Source: Marmoricola sp. (GTDB lineage Bacteria; Actinomycetota; Actinomycetes; Propionibacteriales; Nocardioidaceae). From it: a stretch of DNA of 41,315 nt. The stretch covers positions 1 to 41,315 of the forward strand of contig NZ_JAOPXI010000016.1 of NCBI RefSeq assembly GCF_025965215.1, given 5' to 3'. Shown in pieces: positions 16,396 through 25,594 of this stretch (its first letter is position 1; each line of letters starts with the position of its first letter). The translations under genes and the position numbers were made by a program. The notes below the pieces were generated by a model. The model ran no database searches. It was not told the origin of the DNA and worked only from the letters and a program-made list of their open reading frames with translations.

Positions 16396-17859
16396 GTGAT
16401 CGGAACTGCTCGGCGCCGCGGGGAGCGCGCGCAGCGTGCCGATCTGGTCATCTTGGCGAACCGGCTCCCGGTCGACCGGCTGGTCGGCGCCGACGGCGCG
16501 GTCAGCTGGGGTCGCTCCCCCGGCGGCCTGGTCAGTGCCCTCGCGCCGGTGATGAACAGCCAGGGTGGCGCCTGGATCGGATGGCCCGGCGACGTCGGGG
16601 AGGACCTCGAACCCTTCGAGCACGAAGGGATGACGCTCATCCCGGTGAGCATGTCGGCGGCCGAGTACGAGGAGTACTACGAGGGCTTCTCGAACGCCAC
16701 CCTCTGGCCGCTGTACCACGACCTGGTCGCCAAGCCCGAGTTCCACCGGGAGTGGTGGGACGCCTACGTGACCGTGAACCAGCGGTTCGCCGATGCCGCC
16801 GCCGCGATCGCAGCGCCGGGCGCCATGGTGTGGATCCAGGACTACCAGCTGCAGCTGGTGCCGGCCTTCCTGCGCGAGCTGCGCCCCGACCTGCGGATCG
16901 GTTTCTTCCTGCACATCCCGTTCCCGCCGGCCGAGCTCTTCTCGCAGCTGCCGTGGCGCCGCGAGCTCCTCGAGGGCCTGCTCGGCGCCGACATCGTCGG
17001 TTTCCAGCTCTCCGGCGCCGCCCAGAACTTCATCCGGCTGGTGCGCCAGCGGGTCGGTCACAAGACCCACCGCGACTCGGTCTACCTGCCCGACGGTCGC
17101 GTCGTGACGGCGAAGGCGTTCCCGATCTCGATCGACAAGGCGCACTTCGAGGAACTCGCCCGTTCCGAACCGGTGCAGGAGCGGGCGGCCCAGATCCGCG
17201 AGGACCTCGGCAACCCGCGCCGGATCTTCCTGGGCATCGACCGGCTCGACTACACCAAGGGCATCTACGCCCGGCTGCGTGCGTTCAGCGAGCTCATCCA
17301 CGACGGCCACTTCACGGCCCAGGACGCGACCTTCGTCCAGGTCGCAAGTCCGTCACGCGAACGCGTGGACCAGTACCGGATCCTGCGCGACGACATCGAC
17401 CGGCTCGTCGGCCACATCAACGGCGACCTCGGCAGGATCGGGCGACCTGCCATCTCCTACCTGAACTCGGCGTTCCCGCAGGCTGAGATGGCTGCGCTCT
17501 ACGTCGCCAGCGACATCATGGTAGTCACCCCCTTCCGCGACGGGATGAACCTGGTGGCCAAGGAGTACGTGGCCTGCCGGTACGACGACAATGGCGCGCT
17601 GGTGCTCTCTGAGTTCGCCGGCGCCGCGGACGAGCTGCGCCAGGCCTACCTGGTCAACCCGTACGACATCAACGGCATGAAGGCCCAGATGCTGGAGGCC
17701 TACCTGGCCGACGAGAAGGACCTCACCCGCCGGATGCGGGCCATGCGCAAGACCGTTGCGGAGAACGACGTGAACAACTGGGCCCGCAACTTCCTGGGCG
17801 ATCTCGCCGCGACCCGGGAGGGTCACGGGAAGCAGGTCAGACCGGCCAAGCGTTCCTGA
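16396..17859 (+). CDS. otsA: Trehalose-6-phosphate synthase (GT20)
   Basis: A 487-residue GT-B glycosyltransferase joining NDP-glucose and glucose-6-phosphate into trehalose-6-phosphate. Family motifs are in order: [21 protein letters not shown] (acceptor-phosphate loop), [33 protein letters not shown] (donor phosphate Arg/Lys), [14 protein letters not shown] and [11 protein letters not shown]. Length and motifs indicate an intact, active enzyme. The GTG start is supported by the TAGGCT box six bases upstream and fits a leaderless mRNA. It is divergent from the DUF3263-LytR_C-otsB operon, so the two trehalose genes share one promoter region (16254-16395). Confidence 0.97.
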   Translation: MIGTARRRGERAQRADLVILANRLPVDRLVGADGAVSWGRSPGGLVSALAPVMNSQGGAWIGWPGDVGEDLEPFEHEGMTLIPVSMSAAEYEEYYEGFSNATLWPLYHDLVAKPEFHREWWDAYVTVNQRFADAAAAIAAPGAMVWIQDYQLQLVPAFLRELRPDLRIGFFLHIPFPPAELFSQLPWRRELLEGLLGADIVGFQLSGAAQNFIRLVRQRVGHKTHRDSVYLPDGRVVTAKAFPISIDKAHFEELARSEPVQERAAQIREDLGNPRRIFLGIDRLDYTKGIYARLRAFSELIHDGHFTAQDATFVQVASPSRERVDQYRILRDDIDRLVGHINGDLGRIGRPAISYLNSAFPQAEMAALYVASDIMVVTPFRDGMNLVAKEYVACRYDDNGALVLSEFAGAADELRQAYLVNPYDINGMKAQMLEAYLADEKDLTRRMRAMRKTVAENDVNNWARNFLGDLAATREGHGKQVRPAKRS

Positions 17860-17909
17860 CTTTCCACACCTCCGGACCGTTGGCCCTGTGCACGGAGCGC
17901 CGAGGCTTC

Positions 17910-17915
17910 TAGGGT
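17910..17915 (+). promoter_or_regulatory. -10 box of the leaderless WS/DGAT gene
   Basis: TAGGGT is followed by six bases and the ATG at 17922. No Shine-Dalgarno is present. Confidence 0.6.
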
Positions 17916-17921
17916 GCGGCA

Positions 17922-19313
17922 ATGAGCAGGAAAGTGCTGAAGGTCAACGACTCCGCGTGGCTGTACGCCGAGTCCCACCGCACGCCGATGCAGGTGGCGA
18001 TGCTGGCGACGTTCGCCGTACCTGCTGACCGACCCGACTTCGTCCGCGACCTGGTCGCCCGGTGGCGCGAGGTCCGCGAGTTCCAGCCGCCGTTCAACTA
18101 CCTGCTGCGGATGGCTCCGGTGCCGAGCTGGCAGGAACTCGACGCCGACAGGATCGATCTCGACTACCACTTCCGGCACTCCGCACTGCCGCGCCCCGGA
18201 TCGCAGCGCGAGCTCGGCGTGCTCGTCTCCCGGCTGCACTCGGCGAAGATGGATCGGCAGTACCCGCTCTGGGAGTGCCACATCATCGAGGGCCTCGAGG
18301 ACAACCTCTGGTCGATGTACATGAAGGTGCACCACTCGCAGATCGACGGTGTCGGTGGCGTGCGGCTCCTCAAGCGCATCATGAGCATCGACCACGACGC
18401 CCGCGACATGCTGCCGCCCTGGGCGGTCGGCACCCGCGGTCCCGACCAGTCCGGCATCCCGCGCACGGTGAGCCCGGAGATCGGTGAGCAGCGCTCGTCG
18501 ATCTCGCTGCGGTCGGTCGCCGCCAGCGGAACTGCCGTCGCCGCGTCGCTGACCCGGACGTACGGCGAGAGTCTGCTCGGCACGCAGGAGGCCGCCCGCG
18601 CAGTCCCTTTCCGCGCCCCGCAGACCTTGTTCAACGGGCGGATCCACACGCCGCGACGGTTCGCCACCCAGCACTACTCGATCGACCGGATGCGGGCCGT
18701 GGCTTCGGCCACCGGCGGCAGCCTCAACGACGTCTTCCTGGCGATCTGCGGTGGCTCGTTGCGCCGGTACCTGTCCGAGGCGCGGGCGCTGCCGGACGAG
18801 CCGCTCATCGCCAACGTCCCGGTCTCCGTGCGGCCGGGCGATGCACCCGGGGTCGGCAACGCGATCACGTTCCTGTACTCCAGCCTCGGCACCGACGTCG
18901 CCGACCCGGTCTCCCGAATCCGGGCGATCCAGGACTCCACCCGGCTCGGCAAGGCGCGGTTGCCGGACGTCGAGGGCCTCGCGATGGACGCCTACACCGC
19001 CGTCCTGATGGGACCGTTCCTGTCCCAGGCCATCCTCGGCTTCGGGGGCCGCGGCCGACCCGCGTCGAACGTGGTGATCTCGAACGTGCCCGGCCCCTAC
19101 GAGCCGCGCTACATCGACGGGTCGCGCCTCCTGGAGATCTACCCGGTCTCGTTGCTCTTCAACGGACAGGCGCTGAACATCACCGCAGTCTCCTACGACG
19201 GGGAGTTCAACATCGGGTTCACCGGTTGCCGCGACTCGGTCCCGTCACTGCAGCGCATCGCCGTCAACGCTGGCGAGGAGCTCGAGCTGCTGGAGGCCGA
19301 GCTCGGGCTCTAG
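17922..19313 (+). CDS. Wax ester synthase/diacylglycerol acyltransferase (WS/DGAT)
   Basis: A 463-residue bifunctional acyltransferase that makes triacylglycerol or wax esters from acyl-CoA at the inner face of the membrane. The condensing motif HHxxxDG is VHHSQIDGVGG (H137, H138, D142). Conserved NVPGPYEPRYIDGSRLLEIYP is visible as SNVPGPYEPRY and LLEIYPVS, and PLW is in QYPLWECH. Length fits the actinobacterial Tgs family. Start at ATG 17922, directly after a TAGGGT box, apparently leaderless. Its neighbours, a PHA-synthase-like hydrolase and SGNH esterases, suggest a lipid-storage neighbourhood. It ends 20 nt from the convergent glutamate-synthase-like gene; no terminator is evident there. 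Confidence 0.93.
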   Translation: MSRKVLKVNDSAWLYAESHRTPMQVAMLATFAVPADRPDFVRDLVARWREVREFQPPFNYLLRMAPVPSWQELDADRIDLDYHFRHSALPRPGSQRELGVLVSRLHSAKMDRQYPLWECHIIEGLEDNLWSMYMKVHHSQIDGVGGVRLLKRIMSIDHDARDMLPPWAVGTRGPDQSGIPRTVSPEIGEQRSSISLRSVAASGTAVAASLTRTYGESLLGTQEAARAVPFRAPQTLFNGRIHTPRRFATQHYSIDRMRAVASATGGSLNDVFLAICGGSLRRYLSEARALPDEPLIANVPVSVRPGDAPGVGNAITFLYSSLGTDVADPVSRIRAIQDSTRLGKARLPDVEGLAMDAYTAVLMGPFLSQAILGFGGRGRPASNVVISNVPGPYEPRYIDGSRLLEIYPVSLLFNGQALNITAVSYDGEFNIGFTGCRDSVPSLQRIAVNAGEELELLEAELGL

Positions 19314-19333
19314 CCAGCCGCCCGCACCAGCGG

Positions 19334-20878
19334 TCAGGACGTGGCCTTCTCGTCGAACGTCGCCTTGGGGTGCATCAACCGGGTGATCTCCTCGGCCAGC
19401 TCGGGCCCGAGCTCGCCCCAGCCCTCCTTGTACCCGTACACGGCACCGAGCGACCGCGCCTCGTAGTCACCGCAGAAGATGTCGACATCGCCGGTGTTGA
19501 TCAGCCCGGGGTGGGCGACGCCGACCGCGGCGGTGACCTTCATCAGCTCCTTGCGCAGTGTGGTGATGTAGTGCGCGCAGCGTTCGGCCTTCGAGGTCGA
19601 GTCCAGGCCGTGGACCAGCCAGGGGTTCTGCGTCGCCACTCCCGTCGGGCACTTGTCGGTGTGGCACTTCTGGGACTGGATGCAGCCGATCGACATCATC
19701 GCCTCGCGAGCGACGTTGACCATGTCCGCGCCGAGGGCGAAGGCGACCGTCGCGTTGTCGGGAAGTCCGAGCTTGCCCGATCCGATGAAGGTCAGCCTGT
19801 CGGTCAGGCCGAGCTCGGCGAAGGTGCCGTAGACGCGGGAGAAACCCATCCGGTACGGCACCGCGATCGAGTCGGCGAAGATCAGCGGCGACGCTCCGGT
19901 CCCGCCCTCCCCGCCATCGATGGTCACGAAGTCGACGCCGCGTTCGCCCGGCGACATCAGCCGGGCGAGGTCGTACCAGAAGCCCATCTCGCCGACGGCC
20001 GACTTGATCCCTACCGGAAGGCCGGTCTCTGCGGCGAGCAGCTCGACGAAGTCCAGCATGCTGTCGACGTCGGAGAAGGCGGTGTGCCGCGACGGACTGG
20101 CACAGTCCTTGCCCTCGGCGATACCCCTGATCTCGGCGATCTCCCTGGTCACCTTCGCGGCCGGCAGTAGACCGCCGAGGCCAGGCTTGGCGCCCTGGCT
20201 CAGCTTGATCTCGATCGCCTTGACCGGTGCGGAGCCGACGACCTCCTTGAGCTTGTCCAGCGAGAATCGGCCGGCCTCGTCACGGCATCCGAAGTACGCC
20301 GTACCGATCTGCAGCACCATGTCCGCGCCGTTGCGGTGATAGGGCGACAGGCCGCCCTCCCCGGTGTTGTGCAGGCAACCGGCCGCGGCCGCGCCCTTGT
20401 TCAGCGCGACGATCGCTGCGCTCGACATCGACCCGAAGCTCATCGCCGAGATATTCACGACCGAGGCGGGCCGGAACGCCTTCGCGCGGCCGCGCGATCC
20501 GCCGAGCACCTTGGCACTCGGAATCGCTCCGGACCGGTCGTGGTCGTCGGGCAGCTGGCTGGCAAAGGTGCGGTGCTTGATGTACGCGTGCCCCTGCGTG
20601 TGCTCCACGTCCACGTCGGTGCCGAACCCGAAGTAGTTGTTCTCCTCCTTGGAGGAGGCATAGATCCAGGTCCGCTGGTCGCGGTTGAAGGGCCGCTCCT
20701 CCTCGTTGCTGGTCACGATGTACTGCCGCAGCTCCGGCCCAATCGTCTCCAGCCAGTACCGCGCGTGCGCGATCACCGGGTAGTTCCGCATCAACGCGTG
20801 CTTCTTCTGGGTCAGGTCCCGTACGGCGACCACCCCGACGGCCACAGCCGCTCCCCCGACCAGCCGGCTCAGTCTCAT
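19334..20878 (-). CDS. FMN-binding glutamate synthase-family protein (GltB-like)
   Basis: A 514-residue protein with a single N-terminal membrane helix (LVGGAAVAVGVVAV), followed by the FMN TIM-barrel of glutamate synthase: NISAMSFGSMSSAAI, HNTGEGGLSPYH, IEIKLSQGAKPGLGG, TIDGGEGGTGASP. The iron-sulfur cysteines are in CIQSQKCHTDKCPTG (about residues 399-410). It lacks the N-terminal glutaminase domain and the C-terminal domain of full GltB, as is usual for this stand-alone family. The physiological substrate is unknown, and membrane tethering suggests an electron-transfer partner. Start at ATG 20878 with TAGGA eight bases upstream. Confidence 0.9.
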   Translation of the reverse strand: MRLSRLVGGAAVAVGVVAVRDLTQKKHALMRNYPVIAHARYWLETIGPELRQYIVTSNEEERPFNRDQRTWIYASSKEENNYFGFGTDVDVEHTQGHAYIKHRTFASQLPDDHDRSGAIPSAKVLGGSRGRAKAFRPASVVNISAMSFGSMSSAAIVALNKGAAAAGCLHNTGEGGLSPYHRNGADMVLQIGTAYFGCRDEAGRFSLDKLKEVVGSAPVKAIEIKLSQGAKPGLGGLLPAAKVTREIAEIRGIAEGKDCASPSRHTAFSDVDSMLDFVELLAAETGLPVGIKSAVGEMGFWYDLARLMSPGERGVDFVTIDGGEGGTGASPLIFADSIAVPYRMGFSRVYGTFAELGLTDRLTFIGSGKLGLPDNATVAFALGADMVNVAREAMMSIGCIQSQKCHTDKCPTGVATQNPWLVHGLDSTSKAERCAHYITTLRKELMKVTAAVGVAHPGLINTGDVDIFCGDYEARSLGAVYGYKEGWGELGPELAEEITRLMHPKATFDEKATS

Positions 20879-20912
20879 GGGCTTGTCCTACAGCCCGCAT
20901 CGGGGCTTGTCC
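20879..20912. repeat. Direct repeat GGGCTTGTCC upstream of the GltB-like gene
   Basis: GGGCTTGTCC occurs at 20879-20888 and again at 20903-20912, a 24-bp period, in the divergent promoter region (20879-20992). It may be a regulator site or chance. Confidence 0.3.
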
Positions 20913-20979
20913 ATGACCCACGCACGACGTCGAGGCGGTCCCATCCACCGGACCCGCCTCGCATTCAGGCTGTTGTTGG

Positions 20980-20985
20980 TAATTT
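20980..20985 (+). promoter_or_regulatory. -10 box of the PHA-synthase-like hydrolase gene
   Basis: TAATTT is followed by seven bases and the ATG at 20993, in an AT-richer patch. No Shine-Dalgarno is present, so the transcript is probably leaderless. Confidence 0.55.
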
Positions 20986-20992
20986 TCGCACC

Positions 20993-22276
20993 ATGGATCT
21001 GATCCCCAAGCCGGACCAGGTCGCCTCCGCCGCCAGCAACGTCGCCCACAAGGTGCTCTACGGCGGGCTGGCCGACTTGCGCCCCATGCCCCGAACGCTC
21101 ATCGACGACGGGCCGTTGCGGGAGGTCTACCACTACCGTCCGCAGAAGCAGGTAAAGTCGACGGGGGACCCGATCCTGCTGGTGACACCGCTCGCGGCAC
21201 CGGCCATCTGCTTCGACCTGCGGCGGGACTGCTCGCTGGTCGAGCACTTCGTGAAGGCCGGTCGCCCGACGTACCTGGTCGAGTACGGCGAGATCTCGTT
21301 CAAGGACCGCAACCTCGGCATGGAGCACTGGGTCGACGAAGTCGTGCCCGAGGCCATCCGGCAGGTCAGCGCGCATGCGGGAGGACGACCGGTCCACGTC
21401 ATCGGCTGGTCGCTGGGCGGCATCTTCGCGGTGCTCGCCGCGGCTTCGGACGCCAAGCTCCCGATCGCCTCGCTGACCGTCGTCGGTTCACCGTTCGATG
21501 TCCGCGAGGTCCCGTTGGTCGCCCCGCTGCGACCCATCCTGCGCCTCACCGACGGCGGCATCATCACGCAGGTCTACCGCGCCCTGGGTGGTGCTCCGAA
21601 GCCACTGGTGCGGCGCGCGTTCAAGCTGAGCAGCGGCACCAAGCTCATCACCAAGCCGATCGCGATCCTGCAGCACCTCGACGACTCGGAGTGGCTGGCC
21701 CAGATCGAGGCCGTCGACAGGTTCACGGCGAACATGCTCGCCTACCCCGGTCGCACCTTCGGGCAGCTGTACCACCGGATGCTCAAGCACAACCAGCTCA
21801 ACACCGGCAAGGTCAACCTGAGCGGTCATCTGATCGACCTGGCCGACATCACCATGCCGGTCCTCGTCTTCGCCGGCAACACCGACGGCATCGCACCGAT
21901 CCCCGCAGTCCGCGCGATCGTTCCCTTGCTCCCGAACGCCCACGAGGTCAGGTTCGAGATCGTGCCGGGTGGCCATCTCGGCATGCTCACCGGACGTGCG
22001 GCGCGGCATACGACCTGGCTGGTGATGGACGAGTGGATCGCCCAGTACTCCACGCCGGACGACCGCGAGAAGGCACCGAAGGCGACGCCGGGCCCGCGCA
22101 AGCGTGCGGCAGCGAAGAAGACGGCGACGACCCGGAAGGCACCCGTGAAGAAGGCAGTGCGGAAGGCCGCACCGACGACGACGGCGGAGGTCTCACCGGA
22201 CCGCTCCGCGATCGGGTCGAACCGAGACCGCCGGTTCTCCTCCACTTCCTCGCGCGACCTGGCTCCCAAGCGATGA
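20993..22276 (+). CDS. PHA-synthase-like alpha/beta hydrolase with basic Lys/Ala tail
   Basis: A 427-residue protein. The fold and motifs (LLVTPLAAPAICFDLR, TYLVEYGEISFKDRNLGMEH as two pieces YLVEYGEI and DRNLGMEHWVDE, IGWSLGGIFA, FAGNTDGIAP, PGGHLGML) match the poly(3-hydroxyalkanoate) synthase PhaC superfamily. The nucleophile is Ser (GWSLGG, near residue 140) where true polymerases have Cys, so a hydrolase or acyltransferase is likelier than a polymerase. The last ~70 residues are an unstructured Lys/Ala/Arg-rich tail (KRAAAKKTATTRKAPVKKAV) resembling histone-like or phasin/PhaM-type DNA-binding tails. Leaderless start at ATG 20993. Overlaps the next gene by four bases (ATGA). Confidence 0.8.
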   Translation: MDLIPKPDQVASAASNVAHKVLYGGLADLRPMPRTLIDDGPLREVYHYRPQKQVKSTGDPILLVTPLAAPAICFDLRRDCSLVEHFVKAGRPTYLVEYGEISFKDRNLGMEHWVDEVVPEAIRQVSAHAGGRPVHVIGWSLGGIFAVLAAASDAKLPIASLTVVGSPFDVREVPLVAPLRPILRLTDGGIITQVYRALGGAPKPLVRRAFKLSSGTKLITKPIAILQHLDDSEWLAQIEAVDRFTANMLAYPGRTFGQLYHRMLKHNQLNTGKVNLSGHLIDLADITMPVLVFAGNTDGIAPIPAVRAIVPLLPNAHEVRFEIVPGGHLGMLTGRAARHTTWLVMDEWIAQYSTPDDREKAPKATPGPRKRAAAKKTATTRKAPVKKAVRKAAPTTTAEVSPDRSAIGSNRDRRFSSTSSRDLAPKR

Positions 22277-23133
22277 CGCGACTGTTCCGGCTGGCCGGGC
22301 TGCCGGTGCTCGCCGCCGTCCTCGCCGCCACGGTTGCCGGTTGCGGCGGTTTCGGCAGCGTCCAGCCCCTGACCGTCGATACCGCACTGCACTCCTACGT
22401 CGCGCTGGGCGACGGCTTCGCTGCCGGCCCGTACGCCGGACGAACCGTAGGCGCCTGCCTGCGCGGCGCCGACAACTACCCCACCCAGGTCGCACGCCAG
22501 CTGAAGATCACGACGTTCACCGACGTGACCTGTACCGGCGCCGACACCCGCTCGCTCACTGAACCCGGCACGGTCGGTACGAGCCGGACCAAGCTGCCCG
22601 CGCAGATCGACGCGGTCGGGCACGACACCGCCCTGGTCACCGTGACTGCCGGGATCATGGACCACGACCTGCTCGACGAGATGTTCCGGGTCTGCCTGGC
22701 ACTACCGTGCGGCAATGCCGTTCTCCCCAACGACCTCAGCGCCCAGCTCACCGCCTTCGAGAACAGCTTCACGGCTGCCCTCCGCGCCATCCAGAACAAG
22801 GCTCCGCAAGCCTTCGTCGTCGTCGTCGGCTATCCGCAACTGATGCCTCAGGACAAGACCTGCGCCAAGGTGCCGAGGATGACACCGGCCGAGCTCAACG
22901 CCGCGAACATCGTGCTCACCCGGCTGAACACCAACGTCGAGTCCGCGGCGCACCAGACCGGCAGCACCTTCGTCGACCTCTCCGGCCTCACCCAGGAGCA
23001 CAGCGCGTGCTCGGCTGTGCCGTGGGTCACCGGCATGACGTCCGTAGCCGGCCGCTCGGTCGCCTTCCACCCGCTGCCCGCCGAGCAGACCGCCGTTGCG
23101 ACCGCGGTCGCGGCAGCGGTTCGCACGCGCTGA
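22273..23133 (+). CDS. SGNH/GDSL-family lipoprotein, apparently catalytically inactive
   Basis: A 286-residue lipoprotein (lipobox VAGC, Cys24) of the SGNH esterase fold, in the same subfamily as the next gene. Block I reads ALGDGFAAG: the catalytic Ser of GDS is Gly48. Block III reads TAGIMDHDLL, so the oxyanion Asn of GxND is also gone. The terminal His region is kept (AFHPLPAEQ). Losing both Ser and Asn argues for a non-enzymatic, perhaps binding, role. Disulfide-type cysteines remain (VGACL, DVTCTG, CLALPCG). The ATG at 22273 overlaps the upstream stop as ATGA, so translation is coupled to the PHA-synthase-like gene. Confidence 0.82.
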   Translation: MTRLFRLAGLPVLAAVLAATVAGCGGFGSVQPLTVDTALHSYVALGDGFAAGPYAGRTVGACLRGADNYPTQVARQLKITTFTDVTCTGADTRSLTEPGTVGTSRTKLPAQIDAVGHDTALVTVTAGIMDHDLLDEMFRVCLALPCGNAVLPNDLSAQLTAFENSFTAALRAIQNKAPQAFVVVVGYPQLMPQDKTCAKVPRMTPAELNAANIVLTRLNTNVESAAHQTGSTFVDLSGLTQEHSACSAVPWVTGMTSVAGRSVAFHPLPAEQTAVATAVAAAVRTR

Positions 23134-23161
23134 CCAGGCTCCCGCCATACTGGTGACTGCC

Positions 23162-24061
23162 ATGTCGACCCACACCGCCGCCCGCGGATTCCCTGCGCGC
23201 ACGCGTCCTGCGCTCGTCACCGCTGTGCTCGTCCTCGCCCTGGCGGCCCTCGCCGGCTGCGGACAGGCGTCGCCGCCGAACCCCCACCCACTCACGTTCG
23301 ACTCCTACGCAGCGTTGGGTGACTCGTACTCCGCCGGGGTGGCCCTGACGCCGTTGAGCGACGCGACGTGCCTGCGGTCGAGCAGCAACTACGTCGGCCT
23401 GCTGGCCGACAAACTGCACATCCCCAGCGTCGAGGACGCCACCTGCGGCGGCGCGAAATCGGTGAACCTTACCCAGCCCCAGGTCACCGCCTACGGGACG
23501 AACCCGCCCCAGCTCGACGCGGTCTCCGCCGGCACCAAGCTGGTGACGCTGGGCATCGGACTGAACGACTACAACCTCTCGTTCGCCCTGCTGTACACCT
23601 GCCTCCCGGTCAACGGTGTCCGTACGGCGACGTGCACCGCGTTCCTCAACGCGAAGCAGTCCGTGATCACGGACGTCATCAAGAAGATGGGCGACCTGGT
23701 CACCAACGACCTCAAGGAGATCCGCGCCAAGGCGCCGCACGCGCGCATCGTGCTGGTCGGCTACCCGCGCCTGCTCGCTGACGACACCGACTGTCCAGCC
23801 CAGGTTCCGGTGCCGAACGAGGCGGCCGACCGCATCCGGGAGACGCTGCGCGACGTCAACGACACCTTCATCCACATCGCGTCGTCGCAGAAGGTCGACT
23901 ACCTCGACATGTACGCCGCCTCGGTGGGTCACGACGTCTGCTCTGCTGATCCGTGGGTCAACGGGCAGACCGCCATCCCGGGCAAGGCCTACGCGTTCCA
24001 CCCGTTCGCCACGTACCACGTCGCGGTGGCCGACAAGCTCTACGCGCTGCTGAAGAAGTGA
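23162..24061 (+). CDS. SGNH/GDSL-family hydrolase lipoprotein
   Basis: A 299-residue lipoprotein (lipobox LAGC, Cys33) with intact SGNH blocks: ALGDSYSAG (Ser55), the block III GxND motif in GIGLNDYNL, and the C-terminal Asp/His region DPWVNG...[10 protein letters not shown]. Conserved Cys pairs ([20 protein letters not shown]) match secreted SGNH lipases and esterases of actinobacteria such as the Streptomyces-type GDSL lipases. It is expected to act outside the membrane on lipid or acylated glycan. It lies 28 nt after its inactive paralog, so the pair arose by tandem duplication. Its stop overlaps the ung start by one base (TGATG). Confidence 0.88.
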   Translation: MSTHTAARGFPARTRPALVTAVLVLALAALAGCGQASPPNPHPLTFDSYAALGDSYSAGVALTPLSDATCLRSSSNYVGLLADKLHIPSVEDATCGGAKSVNLTQPQVTAYGTNPPQLDAVSAGTKLVTLGIGLNDYNLSFALLYTCLPVNGVRTATCTAFLNAKQSVITDVIKKMGDLVTNDLKEIRAKAPHARIVLVGYPRLLADDTDCPAQVPVPNEAADRIRETLRDVNDTFIHIASSQKVDYLDMYAASVGHDVCSADPWVNGQTAIPGKAYAFHPFATYHVAVADKLYALLKK

Positions 24062-24747
24062 TGTCGGGGTTCGCCGGCCTGGTCGACCAGGGGCTCGTCG
24101 CCGCGGACTGGGCCCAGGCGCTTGCGCCCGTCGAGCCCGACCTGATCCGGATGGGGGAATTCCTTCGTGCCGAGGTCGCCGCCGGTCGCGGCTACCTGCC
24201 CGCCGGACCCGACATCCTGCGTGCGTTCGCGCGACCGCTGGCCGACGTCAAGGTGCTGATCATCGGCCAGGACCCGTATCCGACACCGGGTCACCCGGTC
24301 GGTCTGAGCTTCTCGGTCGGCGCGGACGTGCGCCCGCTGCCGCCGAGCCTGATGAACATCTTCAAGGAGCTGGCTTCCGACCTCGGGCAACCGCTGCCGA
24401 CGTGCGGTGACCTGTCGCCGTGGGCGGACGCCGGGGTGATGCTCCTCAACAGGACGCTCACGGTGACACCGGGGAGGTCCAACTCGCATCGCGGCATGGG
24501 CTGGGAACCGGTGACCGAGCGGGCCATCGACGTCCTCGCCCAGCGGGGCGGACCGTTGGCCGCGATCCTGTGGGGCCGCGACGCCCAGTCCCTCAAGCCT
24601 CGACTGGGACCTGTCCCCTGGGTCGAGTCGGTGCATCCGAGCCCGCTGTCCTCGCACCGGGGCTTCTTCGGCTCGAAGCCGTTCAGCGCGGTCAACGCCC
24701 TGCTGGTCGCCCAGGGCGGGGAACCGGTCGACTGGAGGCTTCCGTGA
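24061..24747 (+). CDS. ung: Uracil-DNA glycosylase, family 1
   Basis: A 228-residue family-1 UDG that removes uracil from DNA at the start of base excision repair. The water-activating motif is [12 protein letters not shown] (D71), the uracil pocket lies in GLSFSV and LLNRTLTV, and the leucine intercalation loop is [14 protein letters not shown] with the catalytic His. Length fits the family. Translation is coupled to the SGNH gene by a TGATG junction, an odd pairing of DNA repair with an exported esterase that is most likely positional. Confidence 0.97.
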   Translation: MSGFAGLVDQGLVAADWAQALAPVEPDLIRMGEFLRAEVAAGRGYLPAGPDILRAFARPLADVKVLIIGQDPYPTPGHPVGLSFSVGADVRPLPPSLMNIFKELASDLGQPLPTCGDLSPWADAGVMLLNRTLTVTPGRSNSHRGMGWEPVTERAIDVLAQRGGPLAAILWGRDAQSLKPRLGPVPWVESVHPSPLSSHRGFFGSKPFSAVNALLVAQGGEPVDWRLP

Positions 24748-24761
24748 CCGGGAATGCTGGC

Positions 24762-24786
24762 ATGTTGTTGAATGTTGAACTAACAT
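24762..24786 (+). promoter_or_regulatory. Promoter with operator-like repeats for the LigB-family gene
   Basis: An AT-rich patch with ATGTT and AACAT at its ends and an internal repeat of TTGAATG/TTGAAC forms an imperfect palindrome. Its right end, TAACAT at 24781-24786, is a good -10 box seven bases before the ATG at 24794. Such a layout resembles MarR/TetR-type operators, but no regulator gene is adjacent. Confidence 0.45.
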
Positions 24787-24793
24787 GACGACC

Positions 24794-25579
24794 ATGCCCG
24801 ACACCAGCCGCATGCCCGCCCTCTACATCGGCCACGGGGCACCGCCCCTGCTGGACGACCCGGTGTGGTCTGACCAGCTGCGCGAGCTCGCCGGGACCTT
24901 CGCCCGTCCGAAGGCGATCGTGATCGTCAGCGCGCACTGGGAGTCGGCGCCGCTCTCGCTGAGCGCGAGCGGTCCGGGCACCGAGCTCGTCTACGACTTC
25001 GGCGGCTTCGACCCCCGCTACTACCGGATGCGGTACGACACCCCGGACGCCAGCGCGCTGGCACAGCGGATCGCCGCGATGACGCCCGACACCGAGCCGG
25101 TGCACCAGCACGCCAGTCGCGGCCTCGACCACGGCGCCTGGGTGCCGTTGACGATCATGTACCCGGAGGCGGACATTCCGGTGATCCAGATGTCGCTTCC
25201 GACCCAGGACCCCTTCAAGCTGCTCAGCCTGGGCAGCCGGTTGCGCGAGCTTCGCGACGAGGGTGTCCTCGTGATCGGTTCCGGCTTCCTGACCCACGGC
25301 CTCCCGTTCCTGCGGGACTTCACCATCGAGGCCGAAGCGCCCGGATGGTCGGTCGACTTCGACCTGTGGGCAGCCGATGCCCTGGCCCGCGGCGACGTCG
25401 CCGAGCTGGCGGCGTACCGGACGGTGGCGCCGGGGATGCCGTACGCGCACCCGACCGTCGAGCACTACACGCCGCTGTTCGTCACTCTCGGCGCGGCGAT
25501 GGACCCCGAGGTCCCCGGCGACCAGGTCATCGACGGCTTCTGGATGGGGCTGTCAAAGCGCTCGCTGCTCGTTGCGTGA
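24794..25579 (+). CDS. LigB-type extradiol dioxygenase (4,5-DOPA dioxygenase-like)
   Basis: A 261-residue protein of the class III extradiol dioxygenase family, in the bacterial YgiD/plant DODA branch. Metal-ligand motifs are LYIGHGAPPLL (H14), IVSAHWES (H48), GSGFLTHGLP and HPTVEHYTPLFV, and LDHGAWVPL is also conserved. YgiD-type enzymes cleave catechols such as DOPA between C4 and C5. The real substrate here is unknown. The ATG at 24794 is chosen over 24785 because the -10 box TAACAT overlaps the latter and lies seven bases before the former, with no Shine-Dalgarno. It is convergent with the GMC oxidoreductase, 15 nt apart. Confidence 0.87.
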   Translation: MPDTSRMPALYIGHGAPPLLDDPVWSDQLRELAGTFARPKAIVIVSAHWESAPLSLSASGPGTELVYDFGGFDPRYYRMRYDTPDASALAQRIAAMTPDTEPVHQHASRGLDHGAWVPLTIMYPEADIPVIQMSLPTQDPFKLLSLGSRLRELRDEGVLVIGSGFLTHGLPFLRDFTIEAEAPGWSVDFDLWAADALARGDVAELAAYRTVAPGMPYAHPTVEHYTPLFVTLGAAMDPEVPGDQVIDGFWMGLSKRSLLVA

Positions 25580-25592
25580 CCACCGCGGTGGT
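25579..25592. other. 14-bp palindrome between convergent genes
   Basis: ACCACCGCGGTGGT is a perfect palindrome filling the 15-nt gap between two convergent stops. It could help end transcription from both sides, though no U-tract follows. Confidence 0.35.
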
Positions 25593-25594
25593 TG

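Noticed and set aside
20993..22276. True PHA synthase (phaC)
   Set aside because: The nucleophile is Ser rather than Cys, and no phaA/phaB or phasin gene is adjacent.
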